In this document: positions 31,384 to 41,865 of the stretch, piece after piece | Numbering within the stretch: the first letter of the stretch is position 1 | Layout: each line of letters opens with the position of its first letter | Assembly: GCF_029227915.1 (NCBI RefSeq) | Contig: NC_079883.1 | Coordinates: forward strand, 15,624,001 to 15,688,000 | DNA from: Hydractinia symbiolongicarpus | Taxonomy: Eukaryota; Cnidaria; Hydrozoa; Anthoathecata; Hydractiniidae | Direction: 5' to 3' | Length of the DNA: 64,000 nt | The notes under the pieces: model-generated | The model's input: only the letters and a program-made list of their open reading frames with translations | What the model was told of the DNA's origin: nothing | Databases searched by the model: none | Position numbers and translations under genes: made by a program

Positions 31384-31570
31384 ATACTTTTATATATTAT
31401 ATATTATATATATATATACTTTTATATATATATATAAAAGTAATTATTATAATTAATTCTTCTTTTCTTAAGGATTAGCCGCGCAATGCATAATGCCTGT
31501 TTCTGGGATTGGGCTGGCGTCTGTTTGACGACACGAGGCAATTTTGCTTCTATTACCCTAAAATTTTATT
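30253..31570. other. AT-rich DNA downstream of the gag fragment
   Basis: No gene recognised. From about 31350 to 31442 there are imperfect TA runs with ACTTTTATATAT units. Sequence just after 30252 (FYKRGGQQQ in one frame) may still belong to the DIRS-like element. Confidence 0.4.
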
Positions 31571-31690
31571 GTGTCGCCACATCTGTGCAAATGCAACATT
31601 TTTATTAAAACAAAACGAAAACATTGTTTATTTCCATGGCAACGGTTTGCAAGAGGAAAATGCAAAACTATTTCTGAAAACATAAAAATA

Positions 31691-31995
31691 CAAATACAAG
31701 TATTATTGACAGCTATTTCACTTCTTCTTGAAAATGACGATGTGGAATATACAAAAGGCAAGAAACTAAGGGAAAATAAACGCAAATGGATTAGACCGTG
31801 GATGGAGCATACCATAAAATTTCCGAAGGAACTAATGCGGAAGATTCTAAAGGTTTTCGAGATTACATAAAATTGATAAAGTTCAGTATGATGCATTTAA
31901 GACCCCGTTTAACAAAAGAAGACACGATAATGCGTGAATGCATTAAACGTCAGAAAGACGTACATTGGTTTGATTCTTCTGATTTTCAGTACTAA
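31691..31995 (+). pseudogene. Harbinger-like transposase N-terminal scrap
   Basis: Two overlapping frames carry REN-KRKWIRPWME and then KGFRDYIKLIKFSMMHLRPR with LTKEDTIMRECI. These correspond to the segment 'R-WVRPW ... YLRMS ... LTK-DT-MR' ahead of the DDE domain in PIF/Harbinger transposases (HARBI1-like). A frameshift near 31800-31860 separates the halves and a stop ends the second at 31995. No DDE domain is present. Confidence 0.55.
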
Positions 31996-32171
31996 TGTCT
32001 CGTCTTTCCTCCGCCATTTTTGTTTTTGACTTTTGATTATTCAACGAAAAACATTCAGCAAAATTGCTGCATTGTGATTGGTCGCGCATAAAAGTGTTGC
32101 ATCAAAATTGTTGCAGCAACTGGTAACGCTTTTTTGATATATACAACATTTTTTGTTGCGGGTGTCACCGG

Positions 32172-32270
32172 AATAATGACTCCCCAGTCATAATAAACTA
32201 GTTTATAATGACCCCCCAGTTAAGATAAATTAGTTAATAATAACTCCCTAGTCATAATAAACTAGTGAAT
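32172..32270 (+). repeat. Three tandem copies of a unit of about 33 bases
   Basis: Units of the form AATGACTCCCCAGTCATAA-TAAACTAGTTT, each slightly changed, at about 32174, 32205 and 32238. No function apparent. Confidence 0.7.
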
Positions 32271-33087
32271 TGTTTTTTTTTTGTTTTTTTTTCTATGCAA
32301 GGATGAATACAATTTTACACACACTACAAATAAAAAATAAAATAAAGTAGTACACACGAAAACAGACCGATACACCAACCCACTTTTGAAAGATGCAAAA
32401 AATGGGTCGGCTGCAGAATTAAATAAAAATAATATATTAAAAAAATAAAAATAAAAATTTAAGATGAATCCAACGTTTGTTTGTAAATGTGACTATAAGG
32501 GTATTATAATCAAAAAAAATCGCCGTCAAAACGTTCAGAGTCAATTAGAAATGTAATAGAGGAATTGATAATTTGACTGTTTTAAACAAAATTAAAAAGA
32601 TAACTATTGCCGTATAACAAAATACAATATAAACGAGTTTTAGACAGACAGTGATAGAAGGACAATACTAGAAAGTGATTCAAAGAGACTTTTTCGTGAT
32701 GTTGCAAATATTTGGCAGCGCAGTAAAAAGTGTTCTGTTGATTCTGGTTCAGTACCACAAGAACAAAGTGGGTTAATAGAATCCTGAAAATTGTGTTTAA
32801 AATTATGTTCCAGTAAGTGACTCAGACCTAATCGTAGCCGTATTAAGTATAATCCCTATCGGGTGAAATGTACCAAAAATAGAGTAAGGTGATGGTCTTA
32901 TGTACTTCAGCAAACTGCTCTTAAAAACATTGAGCGACGAAGCTGAGCGTAAAACGCTGTCCAGTCTGTTCCACTCTCTTATACAATAAGGAAAAAACTA
33001 TGTTTGAAGAAATCAGTTCTAGCAAAAATCTGTTTGATTTCGCCGGTCACACGAGTAGGATAACATCTGTTTTCCAAAGGAAGGATA

Positions 33088-33318
33088 TTAAACAAAAAAA
33101 CCACAGAGTTTACGACGCTCAGAAAGGTATTCTAATCCCAATTCCTGGTAGAGCTTTTGCATAGATGTTCCTCTTATGGCACTTGTTATCGATAAAGCAG
33201 CATTATTTTGGATAGACTCAAGCTCTCTCTTGAACAGTTTAATATGTGGTTGGTCAAAAATAATGTCACCATAATCAAGGTGTGGTCTAACAAACATTTT
33301 ATAGATTTGTAAAAGCAT
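33088..33318 (-). pseudogene. LINE reverse transcriptase thumb fragment
   Basis: 76 codons with IYKMFVRPHLDYGDIIFDQP, ESIQNNAALSITSAIRGTSM and LYQELGLEYLSERRK, a highly conserved portion of this LINE family. It starts inside the protein and is out of frame with neighbouring parts. Confidence 0.8.
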
Positions 33319-34114
33319 GGATGTACGAAAAGAGAAGGATACACAACGTCAACAGATCTATTGTACTATGCGCGTATACTCTATTCAATTCAATTTCAAA
33401 GGAATTGAATAAATTAGCTTAGATAAATTAGCTTAGGATATTTTTTATAACAATAAACCCGATTGTTCATAATTGGCATATTTAATTGCATAACCCAATG
33501 GGAGCGTAGCTATATCACGCGCCTAAGTAATAATTATTTTTCACGACAATTCAGTTTGTTACGAAAGGAAAACAATATAATTTTGCTTTCTACTTTTATA
33601 AAAGCTGTAAAAGAATTCACATATAATCTAAGACTACGAGACTATCAACATACTATTTTTTAGTGTAAAACCGTTATAAAAATACACAAGTATACAAAAG
33701 CAAAAAAGTTATTTTTTTATTCTTCTTCCGTCTTGGTAGTCTCGTGTCATGTACGTCAATTGTTGGCCGAGTGTCTGGTTTTTCAGAGGTGTCGTCACAG
33801 GTCTCCAATTAAATTCGATTGGATTCCACAAATTCTAAGCAAAGATTCCAACTTTTTCACATGAATGTCATTTCATTATTCAAGAAGTACCTACAAATAA
33901 TGAAATAAAATTGTAGATATATTCGTCGGAAAGTTTAAGTGAGGTTATTCCAAGAATACATAACCTCAAGGGACCCAGGAGAGAAAGACAAAACAACAGT
34001 TTTATACGAACAAAAGTTTTATTTTGAAAATGTTTATGGATAAATAATGTTACTAATGACAATACCTCTATCTTTGATTCTTTAGTAGTAAATAACAATC
34101 CGTCACACAAGTTC

Positions 34115-34345
34115 TTAAAATTCCTTCTTAATATCCATCCATGGTAAAAGCGACCTTCGAGGGACATGATGGAAAAGCCTCTTAATCACTCCTATTCCTT
34201 TATTAGCCTTCGATATTTTTTCCTTTAAGTGATCATTAAAATTCAATCTTTCATCTAGGATTAGTCCTAAATGCTTGTGAGAACGAGAAGGTATAATAGC
34301 AGTGTTATTAAAGTGTAGGACAGGATGTACTAACTTCAACTGCAT
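34115..34345 (-). pseudogene. LINE reverse transcriptase, segment following the FADD box
   Basis: Contains HPVLHFNNTAIIPSRSHKHL, GLILDERLNFNDHLKEKI and KANKGIGVIKRLFHHVPRRS. Directly upstream on the same strand (34480-34350) FADDTSIF and LTAIEKWANQWKMSFNPDP are readable in another frame. Downstream homology breaks off at about 34130. Confidence 0.8.
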
Positions 34346-34494
34346 GCTTAGAAGGATCAGGATTAAATGACATTTTCCATTGATTAGCCCATTTTTCGAT
34401 AGCAGTTAAATCTTGACTTAGCTTATCATGAGAAACAGAGGGTTCATTTTCTACTGGGAAGATCGAAGTATCATCTGCAAATATCTTTACTGTT

Positions 34495-34615
34495 CAAAGT
34501 TACTCACAACCTCGTCCCCAGGACTATTTGCTTCTCAACGGCGCTGCGCTTTCTGATAGTTCTAGCGACGCCACGGTAAAAGGTGCTGGGGTCGAGCTTG
34601 AGTTACTCATTGACA
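34495..34615. mobile_element. Short MITE with CCTCGTCCCCAGG-type ends, inside the LINE
   Basis: Ends ACCTCGTCCCCAGG at the left and GCTGGGGTCGAGCTTG at the right, with AGTTACTCA repeated on both outer sides (about 34498 and 34605). It lies where the LINE should continue from GVPQGS toward FADD; some LINE sequence is missing at the junction. Similar ends occur elsewhere in the window. Confidence 0.6.
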
Positions 34616-35042
34616 GAACCTTGGGGCACCCCAGCTTTAATATATTTCCAGCATGAATACTGACCATTTAAAACTACTCTCTGCTGTCTATTTGTTTAAA
34701 AACTTTCCAAAAGTGAATTAAAATTCCCTTTGTGCCACATCAACGCAGTTTAAATATGAGAGCCTCGTGCCAAACATTGTCAAACGCCTTTGAAAGAAAG
34801 TCAAGAAATACACCACGGGCGTCGGAGGGAGGATGACAGTTAAAAGCACTAAAAATATTATGTGTAATTGAAAGTAACTAATAGACACACGATTCGCCTG
34901 GTCTAAAACCTGATTGATAAGATACAAGTAGGTTATTACTGTGCAAATGGTAATATAAAGCATCAAAAAAAAGTTTTTCAAAAACTTTTCTAAAGATAGG
35001 TAGTAATGAAACTAGCCTATAATTTTTGAAAATAGAATTAAA

Positions 35043-35492
<450 letters not shown>

Positions 35493-35495
35493 CAG

Positions 35496-35960
35496 CGCTT
35501 TAAGCTCTACACAATAGAGGCAACGTAAAAACCAGGTTCTAACTTTTTTTGCAGATGGGTTGCTGATGTCATCAATATTTAAATGACACTTCCTTTTTAT
35601 TTTTATCTTGCCTCAGTGGATTTTTCCACGGGCCTTATCGACTAGTTTCTTATAATAATACAGAGACTGTGTCTGTCTGTGACAGGCAAAGTTGATATGC
35701 TTATTTTCCTTTGATGTAGCCGAAAAATGCATGTCTAATATGTTAAAATTTCTGACGTTACGGCGCGACGTCAATAACACTACTATAACGTCAATATCCT
35801 ATATTAAATTAATGAAGCCATTACAGTGCACCTAAAACTTTGAGGCCAAATAACTTGGAAACGAGGTGGGTGACGTCAATGATTTTTCACCGCGTGAGTA
35901 ACTAAGGACCCACAAGGACCAATTTGGGTAATTTTCCCAAACCTGGGTCCCCAAATCCGT
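35496..35960 (-). repeat. Inverted copy of the 5.8-6.5 kb repeat family
   Basis: In reverse complement it matches first 6130-6475 (ACCCAGGT-TGGGAAA, GCGGTGAAAAATCATTG, GACGTCGCGCC-TAACGTCA) and then 5765-5890 (GGCCCGTGGAAAAATCCACT). The match stops at CTGATC, where the GATA tract begins. Confidence 0.85.
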
Positions 35961-36241
35961 TTAGGAAGTCAGAAGGAATTTACCAATTTTCAAAGTTAAT
36001 AGGCGGGAAGTAACAAAACTTGCTGTAAAGAACACATGACTACAGAATATGAAGTACAGTAGATAAGAATTTTTTTCTTGAAATCCTAGCAAAGTTACAA
36101 ATTAATAAAAATAAGACAGAAAAAGACACTGTACCCGTAAGGTAAAGATAAGGTGTCTTTTATTTATAAATCTTAAAAAACGTCAAAAATTGATAGAAAT
36201 AGTAGAAAACGTAACAAAGGTTTTTTATAATGAGGCTAAGA

Positions 36242-36505
36242 TCAAAATGAAATATCGAACACTACTTCCATTGGTGAATTAATATCAAAGATTGCTGTTG
36301 CGAAAGCGATAGCGAAGACTCCACAATTAAATCCATCCTGTTGCTTGTGCACGGATAGAAAAATTGGGGCAACATTTTCAAATTCGTCAACTACATACTT
36401 ATACAATGAATAGATGGATTTCTTAGAAACACGATTCAAAGTCAATTTCAAACTATCGCAATCTGAATCCGACCACTTAAGCAAAAGCTCAAAAAACCAA
36501 TGCAA
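36242..36505 (-). pseudogene. Ulp1-like (C48) cysteine protease C-terminus
   Basis: An 87-codon frame with VHKQQDGFNCGVFAIAFATA. The Q-x-D-G-F-N-C-G-V-F-A arrangement is the end of the Ulp1/SENP-type peptidase fold, with the catalytic Cys preceded by Gln and Asp. The His of the triad and the N-terminal part were not located upstream. Because the integrase fragment lies just upstream on the same strand, the two probably come from one transposon protein. Confidence 0.65.
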
Positions 36506-36977
36506 ATCTCCGTCGTGAACAGTTGAATGTGGTCTTGGTATCCAGGATCAAAAAAGATGGCGGCATTCAAAACAGATTAATAGTTATCTTCTTCGCCAAG
36601 CATATCAATTTCTGCGCGGCATTCATGATACGGTCATTCAACCAAGCACTTTTCGAGTTCAGGATTTCCCTACCTTCAATTTTAAAAAAATATTTATCAT
36701 TTTTTATCCAAAACTTTTCATGGCTCTCCTCCTCGATATCTGACGACTCAATTGGTTCATTATCTTTGATTAGGATAGGGTTAGCTATTTTTTTTCCAGC
36801 AGATCTTCCGAACCTAAAACATAAAGTTACTTTTTGGCTCTAGTAAAAGCTAAGATTAATTCCATTTCTGACTGTTCAATATGTATTCAATTTTCTTTAA
36901 TACCCCAGAATGCTCTTCGAATAATTTTGTAAACTTTCGGGTGCTTATTTTGACTTTTCAATTATAATTATTTTCAA

Positions 36978-37490
36978 TTATCCGTTCCCACAAATCAGTC
37001 TTAGAAATGCTCTCCAATGAATATGGCCCCAACCGTTTGAATGTAAACCTTTACTATCAAGTCCCTTCTGATTTTGAAGCCAAATCTTATCTTTGATTTT
37101 TAATGTTGTTGGTAACAAATGGCGACGGTTGTAGTCACGTTGTTGTTTCTTTTGTGCTGCTGTGATATTTTTGGTTGCTTCGTCGTTGGTACGCTGTCTT
37201 AATTTCAACGTTGATGACAGGATAGTTTCGAACCCTTCCAAGTCAAACGGAACATCTGAATTGTGTAAGTCTGAATCTAAATCTTAGTTTAAATCGCTGG
37301 GTAGAATTGGATGCCTATTACACATTAAAAAGAACAGAGTGAATTTGGTTGAATAGAGTTTACTCTTTCTGTGTGCAAACAAAACATCTTCAATTACATA
37401 AGGCCTTTCATCTTCCCGTTCGTTTTTTCGCCCGCCATCTCTAAACTTAGGGCGAGCGCCAAATTTGCATCTCATTATCCTTGGAATTTC
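36978..37490 (-). pseudogene. Gypsy/Ginger-type integrase C-terminal region, one in-frame stop
   Basis: One minus-strand frame carries YVIEDVLFAHRKS, YSTKFTLFFLMCNRHPILP, then a TAA at about 37285, then DVPFDLEGFETILSS, ITAAQKKQQRDYNRRHLLP and IKDKIWLQNQKGLDSKG. This is the end of the RVE core and the GPY/F-type region of Gypsy-like or Ginger integrases. The catalytic D,D-35-E part is absent. The C-terminus (36978) is followed at 36505 by the Ulp1-like frame, an arrangement reported for Ginger-type transposons to the best of my memory. Confidence 0.7.
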
Positions 37491-37519
37491 AAAAATGCCC
37501 AGTATATCTGGGCATTTTT
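37491..37519. repeat. Perfect hairpin: 12-base arms, 5-base loop
   Basis: AAAAATGCCCAG, then TATAT, then CTGGGCATTTTT. It adjoins a partial copy of the CCAGG-type MITE at about 37537-37612. It could be a terminator-like or cruciform structure, but no role is supported. Confidence 0.9.
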
Positions 37520-37536
37520 GTATCACGTGACCAGCC

Positions 37537-37612
37537 TGTTCCAGGGTCATTGTTGGCCACTCCGTAAAACGGCACAGGGGGCAACAAGACCTTTGGGACG
37601 AGGTTGGTAGTA
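37537..37612. mobile_element. Degenerate copy of the CCTCGTCCCCAGG-type MITE
   Basis: The left end (TGTTCCAGGGTCATTGTTGG) and right end (TTTGGGACGAGGTTGG) resemble the ends of the element at 34495-34615. The interior is different. Confidence 0.4.
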
Positions 37613-37880
37613 AAGGGTATTATTATAGCTATGCGACATGCGATATTATTATTGGTTATGGCTTATCTACAGGACGGAAATATGCTTGTGTTGTGAGGAT
37701 GTCGGATAATGAGGATTCATGTGTTGGGTCCATTTGGTTGGGGTAATTCAGTGAATGTGTGTCGGAATTTTTATGTCGGTATATCAAGCGATGTTACTTT
37801 ATGTTGTACGTCGTGTGTCGGGTCCACTTAGCCCGGTGCTAAATGGAATCGTTGCCCGTCATTCTGGTGTTCCAGCAAAG

Positions 37881-38015
37881 ATGGCGATTACACGACGTGC
37901 TAAAGCTGCTCAAAATTCTGTTGCTCAAAGAACACGTTCTTCTTCACGAGATGATGGTAACGAAGAAACTGTTGAAACAGATGTTACTCCAGAAAGTATG
38001 ATATTTAAATCATAA
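37881..38015 (+). CDS. Basic, Ser/Arg-rich short ORF, possible first exon
   Basis: ATGG context at 37881 followed by MAITRRAKAAQNSVAQRTRS and an acidic Glu/Thr part. The sequence CCAGAAAGTATG near 37990 could be a splice donor, in which case the frame continues elsewhere. Its basic-then-acidic composition resembles the N-terminus of several transposon ORFs. The upstream codons (37755-37880) are open but do not look coding. It is not recognised as a known protein. Confidence 0.3.
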   Translation: MAITRRAKAAQNSVAQRTRSSSRDDGNEETVETDVTPESMIFKS

Positions 38016-38117
38016 TATAAACAAAATAGCGGTCGACTAGTTTATAAGAGGGTGACTCGAGTAGAAATTAGACTATATATCACATCAAAGAATAGTAGCC
38101 TAGTTAGAAGATTTTCT

Positions 38118-38492
38118 AGATAGATAGATAGATAGATGTGCATATTTTACATGGCTAACCTCACAAATATCGAGGGATATACCCTGTCTATTATTTCCAG
38201 GAGGGGCCATGGCGTAGATGGAGAGTCCTAGAGTATTTAATGCTCATTTTGAGCTACGCAGACCCAATTAGAGCCCGCGCTCTACTAGACAACTCCCGGC
38301 AACATCCAACGGCCCACACAGTGTGCCATCTTCCCCATTTCCCTCACATGGCTTGGGTTAACCCGGGGCTATGGTAACATTCACTCGCCCATGTTGAATC
38401 GCCGTCAAGAGGAATCGAACCCCGGTCTCCCGCACAGAGTACGAGAGCTATAACCACTAATCTACGGCGCCAAACCACTAATCTACGGCGCC
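38118..38492 (-). mobile_element. tRNA-derived SINE with duplicated head
   Basis: Read on the minus strand it begins GGCGCCGTAGATTAGTGGTT twice in succession (38492 and about 38470). An A-box-like TAGATTAGTGG and a perfect B box GGTTCGATTCC (38411-38421) follow, both from a tRNA-type RNA polymerase III promoter. About 280 bases of unrelated body follow, matching the truncated copy at 12693-12930. It ends in a TCTA-type tail (38118-38137). The anticodon arm cannot be drawn with a standard loop, so it is not a functional tRNA gene. Confidence 0.8.
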
Positions 38493-38649
38493 GAAATATA
38501 GGCTAATTAGGAGAGAATCTCCTATTTAGTGATTACGTTAAACAAAAGATGAAAGGACTTTTGACTTGCAAGAAAAAGTGTTGTTTTCAGCGATTTGGTT
38601 CAGCTTTGTTGCTGTGTAGTGATGATTGACATTTTGCTTAATTGGTCAA

Positions 38650-40265
38650 GTAGCATAGACCATTTCGGAGATTATGCGCCATTATGGATTTTCGAAGCCC
38701 GGTGGTGCAAGTTGAACTCTCTTAAAACACACAAAAAGAAACAAGTTTTGTATGCACTTTTAGCGTGTTTAGGTCTTCGTAATGTTTTTGCCTAAGTAAC
38801 AGGGGATAACACCAGACAACATTTATTTAAGCGTATTGCTTTGATCTATTAATGAATTATAAATAGCAATTAAATACACATGTAGGACAAAGGGATACTG
38901 AGTGTGTTTTATTATTTTTGACTTAATACATTTAAAATTTAACGCTGAAGTGGATATTTAATCAACTTTAAAAATATTTTTACGATCGAATTATGCCTCT
39001 TACAACGTATGAGGATTTTTTAGAACTTAGTGTGAGGCAGCTGACTGACTTCTTGTCAGCTCTTACAACGTACGAGGATTGTTTAGAACTTAGTGTGAGG
39101 CAGCTGACTCACTTATTGTGGACTGAGTTAATCGCCAGAGCTTTTTCTGCAATGGAAATTATGCCAATAATTTAAACAAGCTTTACAGAGTAATTTATTT
39201 ATTTATCATAAATATTTACACTTTAGTAATAAATTACTGCCATAATTGCATGTCCTGATAAAGAAACCGATAAAGACATACGTATATATAACAAAACATC
39301 ATGTAAAATATACATTGTGACTGAAACAAATAACATAGAAAAACAAAAAATCGAATACCACTTTAGTATAGTAAACTGAACTCATCATTTTTCCCTTTTT
39401 GATATTTTTCAATAAAGGAAGCGTACAAAAAAATTATAGGGCAATAATGAAAGCAGGGAAGAAAGACAGGTATTCTTTCTAATACCACTCTTGAAAGACT
39501 CAAAGATAGGAGTGTTTAAGTAGACGGATCAAGGGACAAACATACACCAAAAAACAAAATTAAAAAAATATCAAAATAATAAAAATTATTTGCAATTAAA
39601 ATGACTAATGACTCTATTCCTAAAATCTGCGACTGAACCTGTTACCGTATCTCTATGGGTAGTGTATTGAAAATTTTTAAATCCATTATAGAGAAGAAGC
39701 CAGATTATTTTGCGAGCTTAAGTTTCACTTTAGGAATAAATAACATTTTAGAGTTTTGACAAGTATTTTGACAATGGATTATAACTCTCTAGATCTTTAC
39801 AAGTATTACAACCTAAACATTTCTTTACAAATCCAAAAACAAAGTTCAAGTCCAAATCCAGTAAGGTATTTCCAAAATCAAAAATTTCTCTCTAAAGTAA
39901 AGTATAATCCAAGTTTAAAATGAAATTCCCTTTAACCAAGCATTAATTACTAATTACAGCCTTATAGCTAGCTACAGTACAGTGTCCTAAAAGCATTTTT
40001 GGAAGACCTCTAGCTAGCTAAGGTTTTTAGGATATATTAAGTTGCCTTTATTGTACAAAAAGAAATTAAATGTACAAATAAGTGCCTAATAAAGTATTTT
40101 TCAAAATATATATCATAAAATTAGATATCAAAAATCAAAACTATCCTGCCGCCAGCAGTTCCCTAAGGCAAATGACTGAATAAAACGTGAAGTCCAAAGT
40201 TCAACTTGTTCCACCATGAGTTCCACAAATTCATAATGGCGCATAATCTCCGAAATGGTCTATTT
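38650..40265. repeat. Segment bounded by inverted repeats of about 70 bases
   Basis: TAGACCATTTCGGAGATTATGCGCCATTATG at 38656 (quoted here as TAGACCATTTCGGAG plus ATTATGCGCCATTATG) reappears inverted at about 40232-40262, with weaker similarity for a further 40 bases on each side. The 1.6-kb interior contains the SAP-like ORF at 38993. No target-site duplication was seen. Confidence 0.6.
38993..39175 (+). CDS. SAP-like short protein with internal tandem duplication
   Basis: 60 codons from ATG. Two copies of a 22-residue unit (LTTYEDFLELSVRQLTDFLS and LTTYEDCLELSVRQLTHLLW) are followed by ELIARAFSAMEI. The 'LSVRQLKDFL ... ELVARAF-A-E' pattern is the helix-turn-helix of a SAP DNA-binding motif found at the start of cnidarian transposon-related proteins, to my recollection. 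The duplication replaces the loop and second-helix connection of a normal SAP motif, so this copy probably does not fold as usual. It is likely a fragment. Confidence 0.45.
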   Translation: MPLTTYEDFLELSVRQLTDFLSALTTYEDCLELSVRQLTHLLWTELIARAFSAMEIMPII

Positions 40266-41860
40266 GTGCGACATCAACCATTTTTTAAATTTCGCAGGGT
40301 GAAAACAAATTAGCTAACGAAAGGTAATCACAATAAAAATCTGTCTGGAAATGATGCTTGGCTATCTAGCTATAGGTTTTGCTCCAAAAATTATCTTTGC
40401 TTAAACTTTCTAACATTGTTCTTAAAACTCCAAAATGTGTCTAGCTCTGCACTGTCTTCACCTAAAATATGGAAACTTTCATCTCCAAAAAAATTGTTAT
40501 GACGTCAAACCGAATCGCCAAATTAGCTAATAAAACACTTTTTCCTGAAATGTACAGGGCACATTGTACTGTAATGTAGGTTGAAATCTTTATAAAACTA
40601 TTTTCAAAAGCATGACAATATAAGTATGGACGTTGATTCTCAAACGATTTGTTATCAGCTTTCACAAATTACTCAGCAACAATGTGTAGTTGTTGCATCT
40701 TTTTCTTTGAGTTTAGCTGCTCGATAAGTCGTCTTTGTTCAAGCATGCACCAGAAATTTTATATACACCAAAGGTATAATTAGGCTATGCGCAGCCATAT
40801 TGAAAATTTCCTGTGAGAAATTCATATTTTTTTCAGATGCAACTGTGACCTGTGTAAAACAAACATAGCGTATGTGTTTTTCCGAAAGCTCTCTAATTTA
40901 CACAAATTTTGCTTGAAAGGGAAAACAACACTTTAAATTTGTTGACCTTCCCACAAAAACGACAACCACCAAAGTAAACAGACTTTGCTACCTCATGAAC
41001 TATATATTTATGACTTTTTCAGTGAATTTGATAACAAACTATAATTATCAATAACTATTTAGCTATAATTAGATGAAAAAACAAAAAAAAAAATATTGCT
41101 AAATAGAAATAGATAGTGGTAAGGCTATAATAGTGATAAACAATGCTAAGCTATACTTAACTCTTTAAATATATTTATCTAGTATCCATAGATAGTTGAC
41201 CAAGAAATGAGAGAACTATGATATATAATCCTTTTCTTTTCAACAGTGTCAGTACTAGGTTTAGAAAGATGTTAGATATTCAAATTGAATAGGGTTAAAA
41301 CAATTGTCGATAAATATTTTCCTGATATTTTTAAAAAAAAAAAAATATATTTATTGTTAAGAGAGAAACTTTATTTTTTAGTGTTTTCAATAGTGTGCTC
41401 AAAGTTCAAAATTCCTTAAATATATTTAATCTGTAACAAATATTGAGAAAAATAACAACATTATTTTCTTCACATATTCCATTGGGCTTTCGGCTCTTCT
41501 AGAGCCATGATGACAATATTACAAAAGTTTAAAACAAGTTTTTAAGTTATTGACAATTCCCTTGCCGATAAATTAATTAAATAATCTGTATGATAATTAA
41601 AGAGAGTTATGCAGAAAGAATAAAAAATTGCATCTCTACATATAACATAGGAAACGGTCACTGTTTAGTAATCTGTACAAATTTATTATTAGTTATTATC
41701 TATGCCTTTTTAATTTATTTATTTATTTTTTTTCGTTTTTATCCTCTTATGTTATGTTATCCTGTTGTCTGTTTAACAATAACAAGACCCAAAGTTTGGC
41801 GAAAACACTTTACCTTTAATTTTTATTAAAATATTCATGAGTTATTAATTATTCATAACG
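39176..41860. other. AT-rich DNA, no gene recognised
   Basis: Holds the right arm of the 38650-40265 inverted pair and several homopolymer runs. The open frames at 40462-40665 (minus) and 41590-41829 (plus) have no recognisable domains and biased composition. Confidence 0.4.
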
Positions 41861-41865
41861 TTTAA

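Larger units (their letters stand above)
32640..35035 (-). mobile_element. Second non-LTR retrotransposon, 5'-truncated and interrupted
   Basis: The minus strand from 35035 gives the front of a reverse transcriptase (NYRLVSLLPIFRKVFEKLFF, YQSGFRPGESCV, DARGVFLDFLSKAFDNVWHE), GVPQGSV at about 34620, FADDTSIF at about 34475, and at 34115-34345 SHKHLGLILDERLNF with KANKGIGVIKRLFH. The thumb (IYKMFVRPHLDYGDIIFDQP) is at 33088-33318, and the C-terminus with a CCHC-like motif (CSCGTEPESTEHFLLRC) is at about 32660-32770. The family is Jockey-superfamily-like. Stops, a MITE at 34495-34615 and unrelated sequence at 33340-34110 break it. The 5' part is cut off by the GATA tract. Confidence 0.8.

Noticed and set aside
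34718-34981. An 87-codon minus-strand ORF
   Set aside because: The real LINE frame there is another one, containing SGFRPGESCV and LDFLSKAFDNVWHE; this ORF is its shadow.
38411-38492. A possible tRNA gene on the minus strand (A-box-like and perfect B box)
   Set aside because: The anticodon arm has no standard loop with T before the anticodon, the acceptor stem does not close, and the sequence continues into a SINE body shared with 12693-12930. It is a SINE head.
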